Assembly (NCBI RefSeq): GCF_001640805.2
Contig: NC_066845.1
Location: 24,830,171 to 24,894,170, forward strand
Direction: 5' to 3'
Source of the DNA: Lates calcarifer
Taxonomy: Eukaryota > Chordata > Actinopteri > Centropomidae
Length of the DNA stretch: 64,000 bases
Part shown: positions 51,049 through 63,700 of the stretch, one piece after another
How positions within the stretch are numbered: position 1 is the stretch's first letter
Layout: each line of letters starts with the position of its first letter
The notes under the pieces: model-generated
The model's database searches: none
What the model saw: only the letters and a program-made list of their open reading frames with translations
What the model was told of the DNA's origin: nothing
Translations under genes and position numbers: made by a program

Positions 51049-51693
51049 TGGTTTGTTTTGGCGGTGCCTCATTGTTTCCCTGGTTTCCTCAAGTCACTTC
51101 CCCCACTACGCAAACATATGAAACAAATAGATACAGGGAATATCTGAGTTCAGTGATCTCTGTAGTAAGAAAACTCATGATGGAGACTGATACACTGTTG
51201 TTTTGTCGACATCTTCCATCTTTAACTGCAAGTTTGGCCGGAATTTTATTGGAAAATTGTTGGAAAAACCTTTTTATTTGATCTCCTGTAGGGATCTTTA
51301 AATCAATGATAGGATCATTGCTAGATTTAAATGACCTCTTCTGAAATTTAAATAGTAAAATATACTTTTAATGTTGGAAAATGTTGTTTAGTTTTAGAAA
51401 ATGCAAAAAAAAACACCCTTCAGATCTATGCAGTGCTGAGGTGGCTGGGATGGTTCTTTAATCCAATCAAAGGTGAATGAAACAGATTAGCAGATAATCA
51501 CATTTGAATAGTCAGCACAAGCAAAATTATATTTTAAATAACAAAAGATAAATAATTTCTCATTTTATTCCTCAGTGAATAATTCATTCATCACCTCTGC
51601 CCTGACATCGCACTGTATCATTGTGTCAAACCAATAAAGCCCTCAGTGAATTAAATTGAGCTCAAATGTGTTGAATGACAAAAATGGGAGAGA

Positions 51694-51726
51694 ACACACA
51701 TATATATACACAAACACACACACACA
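51694..51726 (+). repeat. Compound CA/TA microsatellite
   Basis: CACACA, then TATATATA, then CACAAACACACACACACA. Confidence 0.85.
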
Positions 51727-54700
51727 GATACACACCTCAGCCCACCAGCTGCTCACTCAGGCTAATTACACGTGCTCCCAGACCAGTAACCCCTGCTCCT
51801 CCAGCCGAGCTCCTCTGTGTTTTTATGCAGTTAATGATATTATTGTTTGGCGACGCTGCCGGGTCTTCACTGCTCCTCCTAATGCCACTGCACCTGCTTT
51901 CTCTAACGCTGCTGATGGCAGGTGAAGAAAAAATGAGTCTGGCAATAATTTATTGTTGGCAGAGCAATCAGGAGCTGGGATGAGTGTTTTTTTTTGTATT
52001 ATTCCTGTCCAGACGAGGAGAGGCAGGAGGTGTTTCCACCACAGGATCCTACAAATGTTTCTTCCCTCACAAATGAATCCTGTTTGAAATTCATGAAATG
52101 TTGACATGTCTGAACCACACACACATTTTTATTCTTTTTGCTGAACTGAATCTGTGTTAGCTGCCTGGCCTTAACCATAACATAAACAGAATTTAGCTTC
52201 CAGGTTGCCGTAATGTAAAAAGAGAATAAAGAACATTTTGCAGATGTTTTATTCAGTGAATAGTGTGCTGAAGACAAATGTGATCTGAGCAGGACATTTC
52301 CCCCAAAAACATACCTTCTAATTCTCTCTCTAGTTGCATATGAATGGGATTTCACCAGCTCTTTGTGGACCTGGTGCAGTTGTTGAAAAGAGGAACTAAT
52401 GTTTATTTAAACCAGGTTATAACCAAGGAATGACTCATTTTTCAGTCCTCAGTTCAGCTGTAGCTCTGTGGCGTGATCTCACCATCCCTGACTAACAACA
52501 CTCTGAAACAGAATTCACACTGAGCAGGTTTAGAGCAGAACTAAAAGTGTTTACTCTCCAGTTAAAGAGTGTTTAGTCTCGGTCTAGCTCCGTTTGTTCA
52601 GCCAGGTGAGAACAATGACATTTAAACTCAGTGAAATGTTAGTCTGACCTGCTCCATGAACACAATCTGAGGCTGATCTGTACAAACGAGAGTGTCTGGG
52701 TGGGATAGATGTCGTTCATGATGCTGCAGAGCAACAGTCTGTGCACTTTGTGGGTGAGGACAGCTGGAGAAACACGGAGAGCCGAGCTTGGAAACAGATT
52801 TGGTTCACAGACTGTCTCTGCCCCCCTTGTTTTTTAATGTTATTAAACCTCTCTGCAGACTACTAGAGGGAAATTGGTTCACTCCAGTAGGTCTCATTAA
52901 CCACAAAAACACAGACTGTTGCATAAGGAGAGAGGAGATATAACACAGTATTTTGAGACTATTTTAAATAGTGACATAAGAGAGTGGGTCTTGTCTTAAA
53001 GTAGTACATTTAAGAAACTCTAATCATGAAAGTATATTCTAGGATCTCTACTGAGAGACCATTAACTCAAATATCCGCTCACACACAGTCTGCAGGAGTC
53101 GTCTAGAGACTGGGTGTGTTACCTGTTGCCTTGAATCCAGTCTCTCTCTGCTTCAGTTAAGGCTGCACATAACACTGTGTCGGTGCTGCAGATGGAAACA
53201 CTTCTCTCAAAGGATCTTGTAGTTGTGTTTGCTGTGTATCGTACATTTAGCTTAGAGATATGATATCAAACTTTTCATCTTTAGTTTGAGGGGAAATGGA
53301 AAGTTTGTCATGAAGGTGGCAACAGAAGAAAGGCCAGGTCACCTGAGACAAAGATTTATTCTCTGCAGCCTCTTCCACTCTTTCAGTGCCTGACCTGACT
53401 CAGCTTTTATTAGGCTGGACTGGACTTTGTCAGTTTCACAGCTAATGCTTAGCATTGTAACATGCTAATGTTAGCTGAGGGAGAGAAGCAGAGAAATTGG
53501 GGGAGCCATTGAAAACAATTAAAAATCATGTTCGTTGTGGCCGCTGTCTGATTAAACTCCCTGACAGTTTCAGATAGATGTGTCATCCTGACGTCTCCCA
53601 GCGTCGTTAGAGAAAATGGAGAAACCTGGGGAGAGTAATCAGTTTTAACTCAGTGATCCTGACAGATAAAGAACAGCAGTTTACACTGATTACCACCAAG
53701 ACACCTAAACCCTGTGGCTTTGCTGAAATTTTCACAGTATGTCCTGTTTGGAGAAACTGTAAACTCAGATTTAAAGGTAACTGAACTGTGAACAAAGCTT
53801 CAGGTCATTTTATTTTAGAGAGACACACTGAACTGTCTGCTGGGAAAGTTCAGCCCCATTATCAAACAGACAACTCTTCCCACAAGAATGTTGTTGTTTT
53901 GGCTCCAGACGACCACTTCACTGCCCTGATATTACACAATTCACCCAAAAAAACGGTTTTATTCCTCCAAGATTTTATCTTCATTTCCTCCTCATCCCAT
54001 CTTTCAGCTCGGCTGCAGTGTTGGGTGACATATCCAAACAAAAGGTCAGTTTTTGTGCATTGCTCAAATTCAGCACTACTGAAAGGTCAATGGTTTTTGG
54101 TGCAGGGGTTGAGAACCCCCAGGAGGCCCCAAGAATATTCAGAGGGTGGAGTTTAAGATTATTTATGGCGTTTACATTAAAATATATAGATGTATTATAT
54201 TCTTACGTGTCAGAAGAAATGCTTTATCCTTTTAAAAACAAAATGTTGGCTACTCCAAGAAATGACACAGTAAAACTGCCTGGAAGCAGAAGATGAAGAT
54301 CATTGTTTGCACTGTTAATCATTGTGTTTATTAATGGTGGCAGAGATTTCAAAGCATCGCACATTGCAGACATTAAGAGCTGTTGTTCTGGTTTTACTTA
54401 ATGCCTCATGTTACTTCATGCTTTCTTCTCGGTCTTTGATCTGTACGACTGTCTGCTTCTTATACACTCAAAGCCATAGGAATACACTCCCACAGCCATG
54501 GAAATGGCCCAGTTTTTTACTGTTATATAAGCACATTCTTGGTTCAATTGGAACCAGCAGTTCCTCCACGTGGTTTCCATCAGCTGTGCTTGGAGTGTTA
54601 GGTGTTGATTGACAGTAGTTGGGAGTTGGATGTGGGAGAGGTGGCTGTAGAGGGGGGGTGAGGAGGGGAGAGAGTCTCCTCTTGTGTGGTCGGGATCAGT

Positions 54701-54844
54701 TTACCAGATGAAATGTGGACACTTGTCTGCGCTGTGAAAACAGTCTGAGCAGTGAAACGCCGAGCATTCCTCGGCCACCAAAAGGGGGTCGCCTCTGTGA
54801 CTTAGGTAGGACACATTCCTTACAGTCCCTGGGATCCAAAAGCA

Positions 54845-54865
54845 GGGGGGAGGGAAGGGGGAGGG
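54845..54865 (+). other. G-quadruplex-capable run, plus strand
   Basis: G-runs of 6, 3, 5 and 3 with loops of 1, 2 and 1 bases in 21 bases. Very short loops predict a stable parallel G4. Confidence 0.6.
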
Positions 54866-56509
54866 TGATGCTGCTGGAGCACTGAATTCAAGATGATTGA
54901 GATTCAGGAAAAACTGGAATGATCAAGAACACTGGAGTCTTCACACATCACCTTGGTTGGCCTTGAAGCAAGTTGTCATTTCACAAAATCCTGATCTATG
55001 TGTGACGCTACAGGTTTATGTTGAGCACAGAGAAAATGCTCTACTGTTGTTCTGCTCTGCGAAGGTCAAACATCAAAGTAAAGTAGTTTGACCAAAGTGG
55101 TTAAATGTCTTTTGACCTGCAAATCATCAGATGAATTCTAACCAGGTCATCGCAGACATCCTAAGATGTTCTTACAAACTTCGTCTTACTGCCAACAACA
55201 AGGGGTCCATTGTGAAATGAGGCCACAATGTTCTTGATTCAGGACACTTCAGATATCATTAACCTCAGTGGATGTGCTTTCTCAGCTGAAGACCACCATG
55301 GCTGGTCGACAGCGCGGAGGCACGACAAGGGATTCATTCATTCAGCTGTTTATACTCGGTCAATCCTTCAGTCGACCTCGTCTACACGATATGGTGTTGT
55401 CCCGACCGACCCTGTGATGTAACCACTGAGCACTGACTCTCAGGCTTATAGAAAGACAGTGGACAGTTTCTCATAGCGCTGACCGACATTTAGCGTTTAT
55501 ATAAACCGTCATTGCTTTCCCTTATGTAAGAATTTCCTACCTAATTTGGTAAAAAAAACAACCTTGAGGAATGTGGCTTTTTGTCCACAAGAGCAAATAT
55601 GTGCAGTAACAAAGTGTGATTATATTTGGGAGTCTTTTAACTCTTTGTTCCACTTTTAGCTCCTCAGTTCCTGTTTGACGCTGCAGACAAAGGAAGAAGG
55701 AATTCAAGGTGGAAATGCCCGTAGAGTTCCACAGAATCGCAGATGTCTGTGACTCAAATAAGACGTACAGGAAGCGTGATGTGTGACTGAGGACATTTTT
55801 AGCTTCGTATTCTGATAAACAGGGAGGTGTGCTGATGCCTGTGACCTACACATGGTTGTACTGGATATTTGCACAGTAGTTCTGAAGAAATCTGTGTTCA
55901 CATGTATTTCTACTAAAACCAAACCTTCACCACGCACTACCCCAGATGGTGCCCTGCACTTCATCTCAAATTGATCTGTGTTGTTGAATATATTACTGCA
56001 GAAGTGATGTTTTTCTCATATAGGCATCTGGTGCTCGTAGGAAATGTTTTGAAGCACAGATGCTCTGCCATAAGTTCGCCGTTGGTCAAAGTGGCCTCTG
56101 CAAATTGGTGGCTACTATAAAAATGCAAGCAAATTAGAGGGCGTCCAGGCATGGGACCAAGAGTTCTGTCATTTATTTGAGAGACTGGAGTAGAGCTTTG
56201 AAAACAGAGGGGCTCACAACTTCACATCACAACAGCTCTGAAGCCCACTTTTATGGCTGATAAATGACCTGCCGTGGTTCTTCCATGTGTGTTTTGAAAC
56301 TCTGTGGTTCGGTATCCCACCCTGTTGCAGAGGCATGTGCTTTGCAGCTGCAAATCACAGCTATAGGGGAACATTTTCTGCATGGATTGCTGTAATATCA
56401 ACACACGATGATGAGCTTATGATTACCACCCAAAGACAAAAAGATTAATTTATGTCACCCCTGTCATCTTTTTTTCACAAATGAGAGCAAACATGAAGCT
56501 GTCAGCATG

Positions 56510-56765
56510 GACTGAACTGAACGCCAAAGGTCTTTTTTTCTGTTCTTTGAGCGCTGAGCTGGAAATGAGATTTCTAAGAAGGGCCTTAGTAATGAGGGAT
56601 ATGTGGGTTGTGAGTTAATTAATAAAATAAGAGAGTGGGAGATATTGTAGCTGTCAGAAATTCTTGATATCTCCAACTTTAAATTACATATAAGAGGCTG
56701 ATGTGAATGGGTTTGGCTGCCTCTAATTATGGTCGACGCAACAGGGCATGAACTTGACACAAAGC
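56510..56765. promoter_or_regulatory. Possible enhancer patch
   Basis: CTTAGTAATGAGGG, GAGTTAATTAATAAAATAAG, AGCTGTCAGAAATTC and CTCTAATTATGG lie in sequence without repeats or open frames. Confidence 0.2.
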
Positions 56766-59073
56766 TCGCCAAATTAGAAAAACACAGTCGTTTTGCCTTC
56801 TCTCCTAGAGCTGAGAAATAGAACAGATTCCACGAATTGCTGCTCAGCTCCCATGTTGAGTCTTTGTTTGCGTCTGGTGTGAAAGTTTGCGAACCACTGA
56901 TCTAAACAACACGGCTGCTGCTGGTTGTCAGGAGACATGAAAAGGATGGTGAAAATGGAGCCACGCCAAAAGAGCAGCACGCAGGCAGGGATCCTGAGCC
57001 TCCACAGCGGGACGCCTCAGTTCTGCTCCAGCCTCAGCTGACGTAACCGTCTGCAGCGTGTGAGCCGTCTGTACCTCATCTTACCTCGCCGTGTGCTCGC
57101 TGACCTGGTTTTCTGCACCACAAATCACACCGGGAGAAGATCTACACCCTGTCTCTTCCCTTCGAGGACAGGAAAGAAGACAAGAGCAGAGGAGACAGTG
57201 CAGGCTCGTGGTCATATATTAGAACCCTGGCCCTTTGTTTTGGCTGCACAGACTCTTTTACAGAGTGTCCAACCCCTGGATGGACAGAGAAGAGAACATT
57301 GACTTGTAATTAGAGCCTTTCTCAGGTTTGAATCTTGCAGCTCCACATTTTTCCTGCAAAATTGATGTGTCCCTCAGGAATCCTCCCTTTATGCTCACAC
57401 ACTCACACTTTGTACGTTGCTAAGGATTCAGCTCAGTTGTAAAAATATGCAAAGAATGTAATTACCAGTCGTGCTGTTCTGCACGCTCACTGCCTCTAAA
57501 CGAGTGTTTATGAATAATAATACACCACTTATTGTTGCTAGTGATATGATTAGTAAAGCTGCATCAAGCTCTTGACCCTGACTGTCCTGAGTGTGTGTTT
57601 CAGAGACTATTTGCCAGTGTGTGTGTGTATGCTTCAAAGTGTCCATGTGAGAGAAGAGTGTGTGATGTTCCTCTGCAGGCCAGCGGGGAACAGCCTGGAG
57701 GTATGTGTGAGTAATGAGATGAATGTCCAGTCGACTGTCTCGGCTCCCCTCCTCCTCTGTAATTACCTATGCTGTGGTGGGCTCATCATTTGTACATTTA
57801 AGCGTGTTTGTATGTGTGTGTGCGCTCACAAGACGTCAGTGTGGTGCTCTGTGTTGTGAAGAGCAACCTGCAGCTCTGGGGCCTGTGGCTGGTTCCAGGA
57901 CTGAAACTAAATCAGACTTTTTCAGGCCTGATGCACAAAATGCCCCAACATGTTGGTGGGGAGAAGGGTTGTTGACCAGTACTCAGTTTCAAAGTCGCAA
58001 TTGCCAGACTGGCGTGCCTTTCTGACCAAGGTCTGTGGAGCTTCAGGGACTAAAGTCAAGAACTTAATCAGAAGCTGGAAGTTCTTTTAGTGTATTCATT
58101 TTTGTGTTTCCAGTACAACTGAAGAGCTGTGACCACTAACACGTTACAAGCCCTCGTTTGAACTTGAATTCTGGAATACGATAAGAGAGCAAACTAGTCA
58201 TTGTATTGTTGTTTGTGATTTACTGGAAATGAGACGTGAAGAGAGGCAGACAGAAAGTTTAGTTTGTTGTTCAACCAACCAGCAAAAAACAAACTTTGTT
58301 GCCCACTCCTTCTACTTTGTTCTTTTGTGCAGAAGACTGGAAATTATTATGATTGTAATTGTGATTTAAATGTCAGTAACACCTCCACCTTCTTAGAAAG
58401 TCCCCACATCCCAGAACCATGGACTTTCTGGGAGGCAAATAAGTCACCAGATCCAAAACTGAAACTTGGATCATGTGTTTGAAAGTTCTGGTTGCAGTTC
58501 CTGGCCTCCTAAAAGGTCCCTGTGGTGGGTGGTGGAATGACCTTTTCACCCAACAGTGGACCCCTTCTTCCATTACAACAAGTGGAATTTTTGCAACATC
58601 ATGACCTTCTCTTTTCAACTCTCATTTCCTTATTGTGAGATCTAAATATTTCAGTAAGGCAGGCTGACAGAGCAGTGAAGATATCATTTGAAAAGTTAGA
58701 AAAATACACCTCCATCAGCTTAACTGTTTTATTTACATTTCATTATCTTGTTAGCTTGTAAGCTAGTCAAGACATCAGCTGGGTTTTATTCAGGGACAGA
58801 GAATCCAGAGCTGTGATGGCAGACTAGTTTATTTTTAAACCATATGAGAAACCAGTTCTTTTAAACAAACTATTACATATGGCTTGAATTGCAACACATT
58901 AAAGAGATGTAGACAAAAAAAAATGGGCTTTAACTGTAAATGACACTGATGTTCACTGTAAAACTCATTCCAAGTCACTGTATCACAGAACAAAGGCTGA
59001 AAGCTCAAAATGCAAATGTAACTGCATGAGAGCAGACTGAATCTGCATTAGCAGCACTTTAGGACTTTAGGAA

Positions 59074-59110
59074 CCCCCCACCCGCCTGCCCGCCCGCCCC
59101 TCTACCCCCC
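59074..59110 (-). other. G-quadruplex-capable run, minus strand
   Basis: C-runs of at least 3 at 59074-59079, 59081-59083, 59089-59091, 59093-59095, 59097-59100 and 59105-59110 give six G-runs on the minus strand. The tract stands out sharply from AT-rich surroundings. Confidence 0.55.
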
Positions 59111-59477
59111 ACTAATTGCTGTGTTTGTGGATGAAAGACTGAGGAGGTGAACTGGTGAAACAGAGGAACGGACTCCAGAGGTCTTAATGCTCACAACAGA
59201 CATTCAGAGAATGCACAAGACAAGCCATTAACACCTCACAGCCTCTTTAGGAGCTGTTTCCTCTACACCCATCCCTCTTGTTATTCAAACTTAGGATGAG
59301 TTTGTGGTCTCTGGGGCTGTGTTCACACTTAGCAGTGAGTTTGAGTGATCTGATCGCAAGCGGTCATGTCAGTACAGGTGTGACTATACCTAACATGCAC
59401 TGAGGAAACACTGGGATGTGTCTAGTTCTGGATATTAGTACAAACAGTGCACAAGAAACATCAGTCTAAACAGGACC

Positions 59478-59888
59478 TTAAAGGGGCCATTTGTAAATCT
59501 TCTCCGCTGTCAAATGGTTTCTTGTCAGGAGTGGGTGGTGGTGATGGTCGCTTGACCCATTGTTGAACTTCAGTGTGAGCTTCAGCCGTCGTTGCGTTGA
59601 CAATACACGAGGTTAGATTACACTTTCAGAGCAGCGCTACCTCTGGATGCTACAGTGTCGGAAAGTGATGAGACAGACTGGGGCTAGCTGGTTAGCATAC
59701 TTCAGTAGAAGAAGTGATATAAATGAAAGCAAAACTTTGCTGTTGCCGTCCGACGCTGGAGACAGCTCTTGGTGAGTAAAGGAATTAGGTTTGCTGCTGC
59801 TAAGTTTCGTCTGGACTCTGGAGTAAAGAGCTGTCAGTGCTAATGTTGGCCAAGTAGCAACTGCACAACTTGCTAGTAGCTCCTTTAA
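59478..59888 (-). mobile_element. Copy 3 of the same element (minus orientation), TTAA at both ends
   Basis: The left edge is TTAAAGGGGCCATTTGTAA. The right edge is AGCTCCTTTAA, whose reverse complement is TTAAAGGAGCT. At 411 bp it is the most complete copy of the family here and defines its probable ends. It lies upstream of the poly(A) signals at 60.42 kb. Confidence 0.65.
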
Positions 59889-60418
59889 CATGCATTTAGA
59901 TCAAAAACAGACCTACGTTAAAATAAAAATCAACAGTATAAGGCATATTGTTTTAGATGCAGGTGAGATGAAAGCTGGTTTCAGTAATAGATGCAGGAAT
60001 TTGAGGGCGAATCAGATGTCAAAACAGTGCTTGGCATTTTATTATACTGGATCAAAGACAGGATTTTACAGTTCTGGATGTTTGCGAGGCTCACATTACA
60101 AAGTACAGGACTCTGTGCTGAGATGTATTTGATTTGTGTATGCACTGTGCTGCCTGCTCGATGACATGAGACTGTGGTAAAGGTGGAGCTTGGTAAACTT
60201 TTTTTTTGCCTGGAGGCTCTGTGTTGGGATCCCACTGTGCCAACTGCTGTCTCATTGAGATGAATGAGGTGGCTGCATTTTCTTCATGCAGTGCTATTGT
60301 CTGTGTGAAGAGAGCTCGGTAATATTTGACACACACCTTATCCCCCAGCCCCCACCTCTGTGTGCATACCATTTCTGTGTTTTTGAACTTTCATACTGTA
60401 ACTCATGCATTGTGTTTG

Positions 60419-60440
60419 AATAAAGGTGATTTTTAATAAA
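60419..60440 (+). terminator. Two poly(A) signals, AATAAA, of a possible upstream plus-strand transcript
   Basis: AATAAA occurs at 60419-60424 and again at 60435-60440, followed by T-rich sequence. The preceding 150 bases read like a 3' UTR and contain no open frame of note. No terminal coding exon was identified upstream, so assignment to a gene is inference. Confidence 0.4.
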
Positions 60441-60600
60441 TCTAATCCACATTCTGACACCAGATAATTCTTTACTATGAACCTGTTAATATTTATTTTG
60501 ACTGTGCAGAATCCGATGGGTGCAGTATTTAGTCATTTGCCAAACGTGTCACTGTTACGTTTTAAATTTTGTGTCTTAATTAATTCATGATTGAAACTGG

Positions 60601-60685
60601 GCGTCAATACGTCACGCGTTGAACTCTGTCACCCGGAAGTGTCGGCGTGTGTGAGGATTGTTTACATTTGCTGCAGCTCGTCGAG
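60601..60685 (+). promoter_or_regulatory. Core promoter and 5' UTR of the Myb/SANT-like gene
   Basis: A CRE-like TACGTCAC lies at 60608-60615, followed by CGCG. An ETS-type CCGGAAGTG lies at 60633-60641. ETS sites like this are typical of TATA-less housekeeping promoters, often at the start site itself. CpG density is higher here than upstream. The coding start lies 45 bases downstream of the ETS site, so transcription probably begins near 60630-60650. Confidence 0.55.
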
Positions 60686-60734
60686 ATGAATCCTCCGATG
60701 ATCAACTCGACCAACTCCGTTTCAACAACTAAAA
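60686..60734 (+). CDS. Coding exon 1 of the Myb/SANT-like gene
   Basis: This exon encodes 16 residues (MNPPMINSTNSVSTTK) plus the first base of codon 17. The donor is A|GTAAGA, close to consensus. The short Asn/Ser/Thr-rich leader precedes the basic cluster completed by exon 2. Joining at phase 1 gives AGG (Arg17), so the frame runs directly into the SANT-like domain. Confidence 0.75.
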
Positions 60735-63700
60735 GTAAGACACCCACAAGCTCCCGACATGTTATGTTTGTTGTTCATCTGGCGGCAGAGAGTCAGAGTC
60801 AGACTAGCAGCCATGTAGCTAGGGCAGCTAGCTGCTAGCTGCTAGCGTTAGCTGTAGTGTTGTGACAGAGGGCAGACTTGGCTCCGTTATAAAGCCAGTA
60901 AACAATGCGTTGCTAATTGTCTCAATTGTTCAATGACCCTCTGCCCTCTGAATGACGGGCAGTGTTGTCAGGCTGGTAATGTACCGTATGTATCTGAGTT
61001 AGCTTGATGGCTAGCCCTCAACTTTTCAGGTATAGTGTGAGCTAACAGTCTGCTCCCTGACTAATTAGCAAACATGGTTAATGTGAGGATGTGATCTCAG
61101 CTATACACGGACATGAAGTAAAACTTCTGCACCTATAATCTGCTGAATTACTAGTATAATCCATATGTTATTGAAGCCAGTTTGTAAGCTTGTTGGTGAG
61201 TTCATATCTTCTCTGCAGCAAAACATGCACACCCTCTTAGTAAGGGAGATTAAACAGCTGAGTTCGCCTTTATTTTACTGTGTAGTTAATTGTCATGTTG
61301 AGGATACTAAAGGTGAATTCCTCCTTGTCAGTCATGTATCATTGTGACCCAGGTTTACAGGACATGTCAGTCTTTACCTGAGCTGAACTTGCAGATTATT
61401 TCCCCCAGTTTGTCTCCTCACTGGTGGTGTAGAATTTGGATGAGATGAAAATCTGCAGACTTCTGCACAAGTATTAAGATGTATTAAAATAATAATCTCT
61501 GTGTATCAATAGACAAATTCCCATAAACTAAACTGAACATTTTAATCATCCTAAAGGTAGGAATGCAGGGATGCTGTGTTAGACTGCATTAGCTGTAGCT
61601 AGATGTACCTATTAAACTGGTCATTAAGTGTAGTTTTCTGCCTTTCCCAATTTAGTTAAACTGACAACAGTTTAATCCTAATTGCATCTTCATCAGTACC
61701 TTTAGTTCTTTCCATCTGATTGAGCTTGCAGCATCGTTTATTGTAAGACATGTCATGGGATGGATGGAAAGATTGGAAAGACTCCTGACATCTGAGGACA
61801 GCTGAGTTACAGCAGAGGTGGTCATGAGAGAGTTATATAAGACGTCCATGTTTGCTTGGTTTCAGGCTCTGCTGCATTATGAAGCATTAAGTAAAATGTG
61901 GCATTATAATTATACTCCATCTTCTAAAGATTTCTTAATCTGATTGTAGTGCAGGTCCTTTAATGATACTTGTTGTTACCAGCAAAGTGAACTATGAAGC
62001 TGTTTGTTGTTCTCAGCTGTGTTTCTGTGCGTTCAGGGAAACGAGAAGCCGAGCGCTCTGTGAACTGGACAGTGGAGGAAACTCAGGTGCTGCTGTGCGC
62101 CTGGAGCGACGAGCGCATCCAGAAGAGTTTGGCTGAAAACCTCCGCAACCGCCACGTCTTCAAACACCTCTCAGCCCGCATGAGTGAAATGGGTTTCTCT
62201 CGGAGCCCGCACCAGTGCCGTCTACGGGTCAAAACTCTGAAGGCTAACTACGTGAGAGCCAAACTGCAGAGGAGCGTCGACAGCTCGCAGCCTTGCACCT
62301 TTAAATACTTTGCAGAAATGGATGCTGTGTTGGGGAGGAGGTCATCGGGAGGAGTAGGAGGGCCTTATTTTGTTTCTCCAGACCAGATGGCGGAGCGGCA
62401 CCTTGACTCCATTGACAGGACAGGAAGTATCGCTCCAGATTTAAATTCTAATACAGAGATTAGTGGACACCATTTTGGTTCTGCGGGGAGGACAGGAAGA
62501 CAGCGTTTGAGCTCTTTAGAGGGAAGAGGAGGCCGTCAGTCCTGGCAGCTCGACTCTGAGGTCAAGTTGGAGGACAGAGAAGATTCAGTGGATGAGTTTG
62601 AGTTCAGTGACGCAGGATTCCCACAATGTCCCAGAGACAGATGCCACGAAGTTTATCTGGAATCATCCATCCACCGTGACATGAGTCGTATGTACTGTTG
62701 TTATTATATAAATAATTAGATGCTAAAAATAACTTCCATTTTCTTTTGCTCTCATAATTTTTGCTTTGTTGCTACTAATCATAAATTATTAACTTCTACT
62801 GTTATTATTAGAAATGAGCATTTAACACCTGCCAAGTGACATATTTCTCCAAAACGTGATATTTGCCCAGTAGATGTTATCAAGTATTTTGTATTTTACT
62901 CAAACCTAGTTCATCCAAACATATATTACGGAAATTTGATGCAATGAGAACATGACTGCAGATGATGTAGACACATGTCTGTATCATGGAATTGTACATA
63001 ATTTATGTTAACTGTAAATATGCACCTAGTCTTGAAAAAAAAAAAAACTGTAGACAACCAGTTTATAACCTGACCTGAGACACACACAACATTTTTTCTC
63101 AATTACCAAAGTGATAAAATGAGATGTTAATAATTAGGATTTGTTTAGGTTGATTGATATTTTATTATATAATGTTTATTACAGTGTGGTCTTTGTTCGT
63201 ATTTATTTACTCCTGTTTACCAGCCACTTCACTTTATGTCACTTTATCAATACGTCTCATAAGGTGAAGAAAATATTTGGCATTATTTAATGAATTGATT
63301 ATCAGAATAGTTGTGGATTGATTGTCCATTAATTGTTTCAGCTCTAAAGATATTTCTGTCATCACACTGTGTTCTGTATTATCTTGTCACAGGTACTCCA
63401 GTGGAAAACAGCTTGAGCACTCCTTCTCCACATGTAGCACCACCTCCACCATCTCCTCCTCCTCCTCCTCCTGTTACCCAGTCGGCTGCCTCTCCTCTCC
63501 CTGCACCCCCAGATCCAGACCCCCCCACCCTTCCCACCTCTGGCCACCACCACCCCGAGTCCCCCTGCCTGGAACCCGTCCTCAAGCACCTGTCGGAGAG
63601 CTTCCAGCGGCTGGTGTCGGAGACGCGGGGCCTGCTGGTGCAGCTGGAGAGCCAGCGGCAGGAGCAGGCCCGCTGGCACCAGGAGCTCCTGGCCCAGTGG

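Larger units (their letters stand above)
42983..60418. other. Non-coding stretch, perhaps the 3' part of an upstream transcription unit
   Basis: No convincing coding exon is seen. The stretch holds short inverted-repeat elements at 46.03-46.22, 49.50-49.80 and 59.48-59.89 kb, G-quadruplex-capable runs at 51.01, 54.85 and 59.07 kb, CA tracts, and motif-rich patches near 43.1-43.4, 46.4-46.8 and 56.5-56.8 kb. Confidence 0.55.

Noticed and set aside
57679..57700. 22-nt segment between CTCTGCAG and GTATGT
   Set aside because: Splice-like ends are good, but it is too short to judge, is not a multiple of 3 and has no partner exon.
62017..62036. Alternative acceptor CTCAG ending at 62016 for exon 2
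   Set aside because: It would shift the frame away from the SANT-like domain.
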